From assembly GCF_000499845.2 (NCBI RefSeq), contig NC_023749.2, forward strand, positions 34,616,017-34,680,016: a stretch of 64,000 bases of DNA, in the 5' to 3' direction. Shown one piece after another: positions 10,146-20,800 of the stretch (positions are counted from its first letter, which is position 1; each line of letters begins with the position of its first letter). Below the pieces are notes generated by a model that ran no database searches, was not told where the DNA came from, and was given only the letters and a program-made list of their open reading frames with translations. Position numbers and translations under genes: made by a program. The stretch is from Phaseolus vulgaris. Lineage: Eukaryota > Streptophyta > Magnoliopsida > Fabales > Fabaceae.

Positions 10146-11984
10146 TGTTCCCTTCGGTTGACTCGAACACCTTCGTGCGTCTCTACGAATAGCTCTTCAA
10201 TAACCCCTTTGCTCATGTCCCAACGTTCTCCTTCCTCTGCCGTGAACACCTGAAACAGAGAGACAAATGGCACCCTCGCGGCCGTTTGTACTCCGACGGT
10301 CAAGTCAGCTATTGGGCAAAAACACAGAAACACTTCCCGTCACAGAACAGCGTAAGCTCAATGTTCAGAGAAATGTGTAACTGAATTGTAACTGTAAATC
10401 CTAGCCTCTGGTAAAAATGTGTTCACTTGTGTAAAAAACGTACCTCATTATGTTTATCGTAAAAACTTATATACCTTTCCTGTCTTTATGTCCATGTGTC
10501 AACCTAAGACTTATACGTACCGTGGTCGCACCTTAGCGATACTGTTACCCAGTCTTAGGACCATCTCAGTGCGTAAGGTTGCCCTTTCGAAGTGCATCTG
10601 GCGCGGGATGACCACTCGGACGTAAACTCATACGCCCAATATCTGAGGGCTCATCCTTCTCGAGCGTACTCTCCCCCTTCACGTGCCGTGCAGGCAGATC
10701 ACCCCTGGTACGTGACTCTAACGAGTCATCTCTGTCCCAGTGGCTCTTTGACAGCGGTGTGTACTACCGCCCCCTTACCACCTGTACAGATCACTCGTGA
10801 CCTGGGCCTCTTCATACTAGTAACAGGGATGTGGCTTGGAAACCACCCTTCTGACGCATCTTTACTCTTGGGATACCAAGGTCCGAGGCCTCCACGCCCT
10901 ATATCGATGTCGCCCTCTTCCTTCTAGTCTTCTCAAATATTAAAGAAGAACTAAAATAAAGAGAGGACCAAGCCTAAAGCCAAAAGAAGACTCAATAATA
11001 GGCTTCAATTAATATCTCTCTTTATAGTTTCTTTTGTATAAATTTGTAAATAATATATAGTTTTTAGGAAGGTGCTTAGAGGGAAACATTAGATACCTCT
11101 TTTGTAAAGCATCCTTAGGCATTAGTTTAGAATTTTCTAGAAGGTGACTCTTCATGTCTCACTATAGGCGTTAGAAGTGGGTAGCATAAAAGGGACTTTT
11201 GGTTAGCTTGTTGTGCAAGCTTTGTAAGCTTCATGACCGGTCCCTTCCCTATAAAAGGAGGGCTTAGGTCCTTCAAAATAATAGAATTGATTTTTGAAGT
11301 AATGAAACTCTCCCAAATTGGTGATTGAGTGAGTGAGATTTGTCTTTTCCTCTTCCTAGTCTCATCTTGAGTGCCTTGGTTCCTCAAGTGGCGGCAATTC
11401 ACACTTTTCTTGGAGCAATCACACTTCAAGTGGCGTGTTCATCAACCAAGTACTCCAACCACATAAGTTCTCTTCTCTTTTCATCTTCTTCATCCATTTT
11501 CCCTTCATTCCAAATTACCCATTTTTGTTCTACTTGTTTGTTTTCACTTTCAACCGGTGCAATCTCTTCCTTATGATGTCCTCTTTCATTTGCTACACCT
11601 TTATTCAATTTTAATCGGTGCAAATTGGTTGTTCTTGCTATTTTTTATCACGTCCTCCATGGGTATAATTGCTATATGTTGTGTTCTTGAGTTTCTATCC
11701 ATGGGTTTGTTGTTCAAAATTGGTTTCTACATGAGTTTTGGTTTGGTGGCTCAAGTTTTGGTGAGTTCTTGAATGAAAGAACATTGATCCAATTCTAGAA
11801 AAGTGCCTATTCCTATTCCAACTCTAGTTGATTCCATATAATGTCTATAAAACATCTCAATCTTGTTATTGGAATCATATCACCTCTCCCTGGCCAACTG
11901 AGCATACTAGGGAACCCAACCTTCGGGGTCCGACATTGACTTTTGGTCAACTTCCGAGTCCGAGGACTGGTCGGTACAAGTACA
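10146..11984 (-). repeat. Tat LTR shared by C1 (as 5' LTR) and F (as 3' LTR), split by a solo LTR
   Basis: About 0.89 kb of LTR in two pieces, 10146-10918 and 11883-about 11984. The left end (TGTTCCC) abuts the C1 primer site and gag. The right end (...GTACAAGTACA) abuts a polypurine tract followed by the antisense gene of F. Homology to B-type LTRs shows at both ends: the minus-strand start TGTACCGACC...GTTGACC and the U5 block at about 10270-10310. The exact right end is 11978 or 11984. One LTR thus closes two head-to-tail elements. Confidence 0.78.
10919..11882 (+). repeat. A3: solo A-type LTR, 5'-truncated
   Basis: 964 bp homologous to the A1 LTRs but in plus orientation, ending GGAATCATATCA. 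About 65 bp of the expected 5' end are missing. CCTCT flanks both sides (10914-10918, 11883-11887), although part of the left copy could be LTR sequence. TATA box CTATAAAAG is at 11249-11257, and TCAAGTGGCG motifs are near 11385 and 11428. No internal element sequence. Confidence 0.87.
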
Positions 11985-12000
11985 GTTGCCCCTCAGGCTC
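11985..12000 (-). other. F polypurine tract
   Basis: Minus strand GAGCCTGAGGGGCAAC directly before the LTR start. Its position and G-rich core match the B1 tract (GACTGGGGGGCTTG) and the D tract (GACTAGGGGGCT). Confidence 0.6.
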
Positions 12001-12372
12001 GAGGGCGGCTATGTCCGATGAGTCTTTGATAAGGAGTATCGGTCGGCCTCCCTTGGGTGTGTGGCTATTGGGCTTCTCGAGGTGTGATGTGACCCTCGGC
12101 AGCGTGACGTGACGTGCATTGATGAGGGGTTTTCCGGGCGGGAGATGTTGTGGACCGTTGGATCTGGCAGATCTAACGGTTGAGATCGTTTTGTCATTTC
12201 GCTTTCTGAGGTGCTTGGGACCTATAAATAGTGGTCCCAACAGTGCCGAGACCCTGTGCTTTTTCCTTTGTGAGTTGTCTGATAGCTGAGCATTCCCTCG
12301 CCCATTGCTCTGAGAACCGAGTGATCTCTCGCCCTCAGTCTCGCCTCTCTCTTTTTCTCTGTAAGGTTAGTT
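12001..12372 (+). promoter_or_regulatory. F antisense-gene promoter region
   Basis: The plus-strand interval between polypurine tract and antisense ORF. It contains a TATA box CTATAAATAG (TATAAATA at 12223-12230) and, upstream, tandem ACGT cores (GTGACGTGACGTGC, about 12103-12116). The ACGT cores echo the G-box-like sites in front of the other antisense genes. Promoter activity is inferred. Confidence 0.55.
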
Positions 12373-14457
12373 ATGTCGAGCCTGTCTCGGCCTACGTCTT
12401 CTTCTTCCGGTCACCCTTCTTCTCCCCTCGGTCGTCCCTCTCTTCCCATTGTACAGTCTTCCTCTTCTTCTTCCTCCTCTTCTTCATCTACCACCGACTC
12501 CTTGTCGGTCGGGGTGGCCGAGGCCCACCCCAGGTAGAGGTCGTGAGGGGGGATGATCCGACCAATGCAATTGACCGGTCAGACTCTCCCCCGAAGGTCA
12601 TTCCTCTGGTGGACCTTAGCTGGGTGGATCCTGAGGTAGTTCAGATATCGTCCAACTATAGGACCGAGGCTGTTGTGACCGAATTCTTGGCCAAGCACCC
12701 GGTTTTGAAGGCGGGCGGTCATTCTCAATATTTCAGTGTTTTGCCTTGTGAGCCGATTGAGAGGGTGTGTTTGGGGCGACCGGGCGCCGGTCCCCCCTTC
12801 TTTTATATGTACACATGTCTTTTTTCCGACCTTCACATGTCTCTCCCTTTTGACAAGTTCACAATGGGTGTCCTTCAGGCGCTCAACGTGGCTCCCACCC
12901 AGATTCATCCGAACACCTGGGTGTCCCTTCAGGCCTTTCGCCTGTTGTGTGATGTAATGCGCCTTCATCCTACCCCTTCTTCTTTTATTTCTTACTACGC
13001 CTCTCACACCGCTCGAAAGGCCTCTTGACACTCGTTGGTCGGTCGGTCAGGCAATGTATTATTTGACTCTTTCGCCGTCTCTTATAAGAGGTTTAAAGAG
13101 AGGTTTGTGAAGGTCATTGTGCGGCCGGAGGCGACGACCATATTTTTTTATGAGGCTGGTCGGTCACAGTTTCCCCTCTACTGGACCCATAAGCCTTGTG
13201 ACTTCAAGGTGTGGCTGAGGCCGATAGAGGGCGCTGATGAGCTGGAGGTACTCTCGCTCTTTGATGCCCTCCCGAGGAAGCTTCCATGCCGGAGGCTGAT
13301 CGGTGCCTATGCCAAGTCGGCGCATAGGGCGATCGTCACGGGTATGGGTCTTTGTTTATATTTTGTTGATCGGTCGTTCCGTTGATTCGGTCGGTCTTAC
13401 AGCGTTTCTAACACTTGTTTGTTTTTGTTTTGTTTTGCAGAAATCATGGTGCAAGAACGACCGACTACTGTGAGCGCTCTTGACAAGCATAGACAGCGGG
13501 CGACCGAGCGAAAGGGTCGTCGTAGCATCGAAATGATGCCTACGCAGAAGGGCTCGGCGTCCCGGCCTGATAAGGGCCCGACCGACCCTTCCCAAAAATC
13601 CAAAAAGCACATGAGAGATGGTGGGAACGTTGCCACAACCACCCGCTCTCCTGGGTCCATGCCGACACCTCTCCCTCACCGAGAAGCAATCGAGGTGGGC
13701 GAGCGCTCGCCTAGGCGCGTGGAGAACATGGTTGGGACTCCCGAGGCCAATGCAAGAGCTTCACCATCACCCCTTGATCTTCTGAGGGGTGGCCTCCAAT
13801 TTACGCGAAGTGTTCGCGTGGCCCTCCTTGAGGAGACTCGGGAGTCGATCTGAGGCGTCTCCCCCTCAGACCCGCTGAGGAGCGGCTTGGAGATCACGGG
13901 ATTCAGTGCCGAGATCGTCATGCCGAGGACGTGTCTCGATTGGAGGATCAGCTGGCCGAGGCCTTTGAAGATTTAAAGCAGTCTTTGGCTGCTAACAGTG
14001 AGCTCTCGGCCAAGATTGCTCAGGAGGGGGCTGAGAGGGAGCTCGCCCAGCAAGACGCTGCCGAGGCGAGGCAGCATTTGGCAGCGGAGAAGGCTAAAGC
14101 GTTGAGGGCGGCGGTTGAGATCGCTGCATTGAAAATGATGGTCGAGGAGAGGGACGAGAAACTCTCGTCCTCGGCCATTGAATTGGCCGCCCTCCAAGCT
14201 GCAAAGGACGAGGACGAGGCTGAGCTTGATCAGAACTTCGAAGAGTCGGAGGAGCTGTTGAAGCAATGCTTGAACTGAGCCGTGCGCCAAGCCCACGTGC
14301 TTTATGGGGGCTGCCAGCCATTGGTGACTTTGACCTCAATTGTGAGGTTTACCAGGGTCGGTTGGTGCCGAGTGCTGAGGTGGTTGTTTTGGCCGCACAA
14401 GAGGCAGGGTTGGTCGAGGCCAAGGAGGGCGAATGCGTTGAAATTAATCCAGAGTAG
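12373..14457 (+). pseudogene. F antisense gene (aORF), divergent member
   Basis: The extra gene of a minus-strand Tat element. N-terminal Ser-rich tract (from 12373, the chosen but uncertain start), then a frame change near 12531. The conserved domain follows (YMYTCLFSDLHMSLPFDKFTM, ALNVAPTQIHPNTWVSLQAFRLLC), aligning with FERELLTEINVAPAQLHPNSWAF of the other copies. A TGA stands near 13027. An intron lies at 13342-13440, then a Lys/Arg/Pro-rich linker, another frame change near 13855, and a long Ala/Glu-rich coiled coil (13940-14275). A stop at 14276 and a frame change follow, and the C-terminus ends in a DFDLNCEVYQGRLVP motif. The rest of F is cut off near 14556. Function unknown; the domain resembles PF04195-type sequences. 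Confidence 0.72.
13342..13440 (+). other. Predicted intron in the F antisense gene
   Basis: 99 bp, donor G|GTATGG and acceptor TTTTGTTTTGCAG. Removing it joins the frame IVT-(E)-IMVQERP exactly (1+2 codon phase). The other antisense genes have an intron at the corresponding position, between the N-terminal domain and the linker/coil. Confidence 0.7.
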
Positions 14458-14555
14458 GTTAGCCCTTGGCCGAGATGTGGCCTTCTCTTGTTTTCATATT
14501 TTCTCTCTCCTTCGAGGTCGGTGTGTGGCATCCCCCCTTTGCAATTTATCAATGT

Positions 14556-15237
14556 ATCGCCAAGGTGAGGCATCGCCAAGGAGAGGCGTCGCCAAGTTTA
14601 GGCGTCGCCGGGTTAAGGCGTCACCAGTATAAGGCATCGACGGTGTCACCCCCCGATACCCACGGATAGGAAAGACCGTGGAGGGGGCGACACCACGAGA
14701 GGCCTCAGTACCTTATAACAGTAATAAAGAAAGGAGACAAGTGGCTTCAAGGCCATAGTTCTAGTACAAGTGAGGAGTAACCTGCCTTGTGAAGTACCTA
14801 CGCCACCTCTGGGAGACCCTTGGGATAGATACGGCCCATGAGAGGGCCAGGCCCAGGACAAACCATGTGCAAGGTACGAGAGAAAGGTAGATACACTCCC
14901 AGGGCAAGTGACTAGAGGTCGGGGCACATGAGTTGGCACCCAAAAAGTCACCCCTTGCGCCAGATGCACTTCGAGGAAGGAGGACTTACACGATGGATTA
15001 TCCCTAAGTTGGCTTACGATGCTGTAAGGCCCTCTACAGAGAATAGCGATCAAGTCAGAGAACACAGGGCAGAAAGTACCGAATCATCAAGGGGTACACG
15101 TGGCCCTGATAGTATGCTAAGGTACGCGTTTATTTAGCTTACGTTTCGAACGCTTTAAAGCACTTCAAACGCTTTAAATGCTTTGACCGTTTTAAATGTG
15201 TTGATCGTCTTTAAGCGCCTTAAATGCGCTTTAAGAC
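14556..15237 (+). repeat. B2 LTR, left part (5'-truncated)
   Basis: Near-identical (about 97% by eye) to 44955-45640 of the B3 3' LTR: GGCGTCGCC cluster, CCGATACCCACGG motif and serial CGCTTTAAA repeats. It starts abruptly against F sequence at about 14556 and is interrupted by B1 at 15237. The right part is 28764-29087. AAGAC at 15233-15237 is the B1 target site. Confidence 0.9.
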
Positions 15238-16445
15238 TGTACCGTCCCGTATCCGGGCGTTGACTAAGTCAAAGTCAAAGTCAACGGCTGGAGAGTCAAG
15301 GTCAACGCAAGGCGTCGCCTAGGTTGAGAGACGCCCAGAGGAAGCGTCGCCAAGACAAGGCGTCGCCTAGGTGAAGGCGTCGTCCAACCAGGGCGTCGCC
15401 AGATCAAACAGTGCTAAAGCAAGGCAATCACCGTGTGGTTCCCCGATACCCATGGGTAGGAAAGACCATGGCGGGAGCGACGCCGTGGGAAGGCCTCAGG
15501 ATTCGATAGCTCGGGGGAGCGATAAAGAGAAGGAAAAGGTGGCTTCAAGGCCATAGTAACAATACCAGTGTAGGGCAGCCTGACTCGTGAAGTGCTCCTC
15601 CCGCCCCAAGAGACGCCTGTGGGCAGATACGACTCAAGAGGAAAGTCACGCCCAGGGCAACCGGGTGCAGAGTACAAAAGGAAGGCAGATACGCTCTCAA
15701 AGTAAGTGGCTAGATACTTGGGGGCATGAGTTGGCACCCAAAAAGTCACCCCTAGCGCAGTAGCACTCCCAAGCAGGAGGACTCACACGTAGAAACGTCC
15801 TCAGATGGGCAGAAACGCCCCCAGATGGGGTCACGGCGTCGTGAGGCCCTCCACGTGTATAACATCCTTGTCAGAATGGAAACACCCTTTAGTCAGGTGC
15901 CAGGTAATTAAAAGTCATTCAATACAGTTTCCCTTTCGAGCATTCAGGTACTATAATGGCTCCCAAGCGTTTCAACGTCTTAAATGCGCTACGTTTTCTA
16001 ATTAAACGCTTTAATGAGTGTGTTACGTTTGTGATTAAAAGCGCTTTAAGGCGCTTTAAATGCTTGGGTAGTTTAAATAGCGCGGAGAATGTTGGAAAAA
16101 GGGTTGGAACTTTTGGCAAATCTACGAGACATCTCCCTAGTTGCTTGCTCGTGCATCAAGGTTACGTACAAGTGACTAGGAAATATTTTTGCCTGAAAGA
16201 GACAACACACACACATATACACAGTTCTTTTTACCACCTTCAGAGTGCCATACGCGGTGCTCGGAGATGTAGGTGGACAGTTTTGGTGTTTCTTGCTGGC
16301 TGACTTGAGCGTCGGAGTGCACACGGCCGCTATGGCGCCTCTTTGTCCTCTTTTTTGCAGGAATCCACAGGTAACCAGTGGGAAGGAGTCCCTAGTTGAC
16401 GGTTGAGGTCGCGCACGAAGACGTCCCGGTCAACCGGACGGAACA
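15238..16445 (+). repeat. B1 5' LTR
   Basis: 1208 bp, TGTACCGTCCCG...GACGGAACA. U3 has repeated GTCAAAGTCAA and GGCGTCGCC units and the CCGATACCCATGGGTAGG motif (15446-15463). Serial CGCTTTAA repeats lead to a TATA-like TTTAAATAG (about 16073). The conserved block TGACTTGAGCGTCGGAGTGC is at 16301-16320, followed by a pyrimidine run and TTTTTTGCAG|G (16360). Confidence 0.95.
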
Positions 16446-16447
16446 TT

Positions 16448-16465
16448 TGGCGCCCACCGTGGGGC
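16448..16465 (+). promoter_or_regulatory. B1 primer binding site
   Basis: TGGCGCCCACCGTGGGGC, two bases after the LTR. Identical at D (56165-56148 minus); near-identical at B3 (29954) and C1. tRNA species not assigned. Confidence 0.85.
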
Positions 16466-16523
16466 CGATAGAAAACATCAGTCCCATCACAAGTTCGAGA
16501 GAATCTACGAAGTTACAGTAACG

Positions 16524-17893
16524 TTGAAGGAGGTTGGAGTGACAATGGCCCCCACCAGACGACGCGCAGCACGCGCAGCCCCAGCAGAACTATCCATGCA
16601 GCAGGTCCTGGAAATAATGAGGGGGCTGCAGCAGGACATGGCGGATTCGAAAATGGAGCAGGAACGCATGCAGGCTGACCTTGACGCCTCGCAGGAGCGG
16701 AACGAAGAGCTCCACCGTGTGAATGAGGAGTTGCGCCAGGGCCTGAGAAACGATCGGAGGCGGCCTGGACATGACGAGATGGAGAACCATTCCCCACCAA
16801 GGGAGTTTTCCACTCCTTTCTCACAGGAGATCCTAGACGCAGCGATCCCGAACACGTTCGCGGGACCCAAGGTGATCTTCACCGGGATGGAGGACCCAGA
16901 GACGCACCTGGCTGCATTTCACACACAGATGGTCCTGATAGGCGGTTCTGATGCTGCCAAGTGCAAGCTCTTCATGAGCACCCTGACCGGGATGGCTATG
17001 GATTGGTTCATTAGCCTCTCAGAAGGTCATATCACATCTTTCCGCCAATTGTCGCGATTATTCAGAGAACAGTACTTAGCCAACAAGGCCCCGCCGCCGC
17101 ACTCCTATGATCTGTTTGATGTGAAGCAGTATCAGGGGGAGACTCTGAAGGAGTATATCAATCGCTTCGGGGCCCAGGTCGTGAAGGTTGGTACAACAGA
17201 GGAGCCTATGATCGTGTACGCATTTGTGAAAGGCGTATGCCCCGGCCCCTCTGGAGAGTCTATTATCCGCAACCGCCCTAGGACTTTCGCTGAACTACGG
17301 CGTAGGGCGGTAGAGCATATCGCTTCTGAAGGGGAGGTATGTGTGAAGCGCACCAGCGCCGTGCCCTCACGCCCGAGGGTACCGGCGCGAGCTCAACCCG
17401 CCAGGGTCAATGAGACCACGACGTGGAGAAAGAAGCCAGAGGCGAGACGCCCCTACAAGGCTAGAAAGACCCAGCCCCGGGGTCCAGCAGGGGGCGAACG
17501 CCCCGCCAGAGAAAGAGCGAGACCGGCGAGGTACAACTTCGTGGTTGAGTTGAAGGATTTAATCACCGTGCCTAACATAGCTGAGAGGCTGAGGCGACCG
17601 GCGAAGACCGACAAGGTGTTAGGGCCCCGTAAAGACTCTTGGTGCGAATTCCACGAGGCTTTCGGGCACCACATCGATAACTGCCTGTCGTTGGGCTACC
17701 AGCTAGATGAGCTGGTGAGGACTGGGTTCTTGAAGGACTATGTCGCAGATCCCACAACGACCGCCACCTTGCCACCGCCGGCAGATGATCCAGCACACGA
17801 GATGCCGGTGCTTGGCGAGGTCCACACCATTGTTGGAGGTTTTTCCAGCGGAGGACCCACCGCCTCCCAGCGGAAGAAATACGCGAGGGGGGG
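16524..17893 (+). pseudogene. B1 gag
   Basis: Particle-forming Gag. Start at 16524 or at the in-frame Met at 16545 (MAPTRRRAARAAP); the latter looks like the C1/B3 starts. A basic N-terminus is followed by a coiled coil (residues about 25-75: QQVLEIMRGLQQDMADSKMEQ), then the gag domain (about 120-225, EDPETHLAAFH to REQYLANKAPPPHSYDLFDV). A basic linker precedes the knuckle-like C-X2-H-X4-H-X4-C (CEFHEAFGHHIDNC, about 374-387). In B3 and C1 gag runs in frame into protease; here a 7-G run (17887-17893) carries one extra G, so gag would end in a short foreign tail. Confidence 0.93.
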
Positions 17894-20800
17894 TGAATTC
17901 AGTCGAAGAGAGGCTCTCGGGGGAGCCATGGGAGTCAGATATTGTGTTCACAAGAAGAGACCTTCGAGATGTGGTACCCCACGACAACGACCCCGTGGTC
18001 ATCTCAGTCGTCACAGCCGGAAGGAAGGTGCACAGAGTGCTGGTAGATCAAGGAAGTTCGGCAGATGTCATGTTTTTGTCGACCTTTAATAAGTTACGGC
18101 TGTCCCCCGATCTGTTGAGTCCCTATACTGGGTGCTTGTATGGGTTCGGGGATAACCAGGTAGAAGTCCGGGGGTACCTGGAGTTGAGGACCACGTTCAC
18201 AGACGGAGAGGCCTCGCGTACCGAGAGCATCCGGTACCTCGTCGTGAACGCTAATTCTGCCTACAATATTTTGCTGGGCAGACCGGCGTTAAACCGTCTG
18301 AGCGCGATGTCCTCCACCCGTCACATGAAGATGAAGCTGCCGGACCTCAGTGGCCAGGTGATAGTCATCATGTCAGACCAGGAGGAGGCGAGGAAATGCT
18401 ATGAAAACAACCTGAAAACGAAGAGAGGCGTATTCATGGTGTATGAACGTCCGCCGAGCGTGGACGCGACGATGATTGAGGCGACGCCCGCTGGGCTGAC
18501 GCCTGAAGAGGTCATAGTGGAGAGGGCGATGCCCGAAGCAGACGTACCAATGGAGGGAGGCCCTGACGACGCGGCGCCCGTGGAAGAGGCGGCGCCCATG
18601 GAAGAGGCGGCGCCCGTGGAAGAGGCGGCGCCTGTCGAAGGTAATAGCAGGGAGCAGCCTGCGGCTAGCGCCGTAGAAAGGAAGATTGGAGGCAAGACTT
18701 TCAAGTTAGGAAGTTCGCTAAGCCCAGAAGAACAGGAGGGGGTGGCAGAAGTGATTTCACGCCACCTGGACGCCTTCGCATGGTCCGCCTCTGACAAGCC
18801 AGGCATCGACCCCGATTTCCTGTGTCACCACCTCAGCATGGACGCCACGGTCCGCCCCGTGCGTCAGAGAAGGAGAAAGTTCAATGAGGAACGACAACAG
18901 GTGGTGAAAGACGAAACACAGAAGCTGCTGAGCGCTGGCCACATCAGGGAGATTCAGTACCCTGAGTGGCTCGCCAACGTCGTCTTGGTGAAAAAGGCGA
19001 ACGGAAAGTGGAGGATGTGTGTTGACTTCACGGACCTGAACAAGGCATGCCCGAAGGACTCGTATCCGCTGCCCAGCATCGACGCCTTGGTAGATAGTGC
19101 GTCCGGCAGCATGATGCTAAGTTTCCTGGACGCCTTTTCAGGGTACAACCAAATCAAGATGCACCCAAGAGACGAGAGCAAGACTGCATTTATGACTGAG
19201 ACATGCAGTTACTGCTATAAGGTGATGCCCTTCGGGCTGAAAAATGCGGGCGCCACGTACCAGAGGCTAATGGACAAGGTCCTGGCGCCAATGCTCGGGA
19301 GGAATGTGTACGCCTATGTAGACGACATGGTGGTGGCGTCGCAGAATAGGGTGCAGCACATGGCAGACCTGGAGGAGTTGTTCAACACAATATCCAAGTA
19401 CCGCCTCAAGTTGAACCCCGAGAAGTGTGTTTTCGGGGTAGAGGCCGGTAAGTTCTTGGGTTTTCTGCTCACCGAGAGGGGGATAGAGGCGAACCCCGAC
19501 AAATGTGCGGCTATTATCGCCATGCGGAGTCCGACGTCGGTGAAGGAGGTGCAACAGCTGACAGGGCGGATGGCGGCGCTCTCGAGATTTGTTTCCGCCG
19601 GAGGAGAGAAGGGGCACCCGTACTTCCAGTGCCTCAAGAGAAACAGTCGCTTTGCATGGACTGATGAATGCGAAGCGGCTTTCATTAAGCTGAAAGAGTA
19701 CCTGGCGACGCCACCGGTCCTCTGCAAACCGGTAACGGGCGTGCCCCTCCGGTTGTATTTTACTGTAACGGAGCGGGCCATCAGTTCCGTGTTGGTCCAA
19801 GAGCAGGACCAGAGTCAGAAGCCCATCTACTTCGTAAGCAAGGCCTTACAAGGGGCTGAGACGAGGTACCAAGCACTAGAGAAGGCGGCGCTGGCGGTAG
19901 TGTTCTCTGCTAGGAGGCTCCGTCATTACTTCCACAGCTTTACAGTGGTGGTGATGACCAACCTCCCTATACAGAAAGTGCTGCAGAAACCTGATGTGGC
20001 AGCAAGAATGGTATGCTGGGCGGTGGAACTGTCAGAATTCGACATCCAGTATGAGCCTAGAGGATCCATCAAGGGGCAGGTGTCGGGTGAGTTCCAGGCG
20101 AAGGACCCACAGATGGCGGCGTACCTAAAATACGTCCAGTTGTTGAGGGGGGCGTTCAACGCTCTTGAGCTGATACATGTCCCGAGGGAGCAGAATGCCA
20201 GAGCTGACCTGCTCGCAAAGCTGGCCAGCTCAGGCAAGGGGGGTAGACAGAGGACAGTGATCCAGGAGACCCTCAAAGCTCCGCGTCGATTCGTGGAAGA
20301 CAACAGGGTGGATGTCCTCCAGATTTATACATCAAGGGGAAGGCCGAGAAGTCATTCCTCTTTGACCCAAGATACGCAGAGGGCGCCCCGCATCAGCATG
20401 TACGCGGGTGTACCTGAGGAAGAGCAGATGCAGGTATGTGTTTTGTCCAAGGGAGACACCTGGATGATGCCCTATAAGCGATACCTGGCGGATGGGGCTC
20501 TTCCAGTGGACCCTGAAGAGGGTAAAAAAGTCAAAAGAAATGCCGCAAGATATACTTTGGTGGATGGGGTGCTGTTCAGGCACGGTTTCACTCACCCTAT
20601 CCTAACATGCGTCAGTGGCGATGAGTGCACCAGGATAATGGCGGAGCTACACGAAGGCATCTGCGGAAGCCACGTAAGGGGAAGATCCTTAGCCTCCAAG
20701 GTAATACGCGCAGGCTTCTTCTGGCCAACAGTGAAAGAGGACTACGCACGGCACGCCCAGCGGTGTAGGCAATGCCAAAAGCACGCCGACTGGCACAAGG

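Noticed and set aside
12231..13028. A 265-residue plus-strand ORF as an independent host gene
   Set aside because: Its first 95 residues are an out-of-frame reading of the promoter and Ser-rich leader. The rest is the antisense-gene domain of a Tat element.
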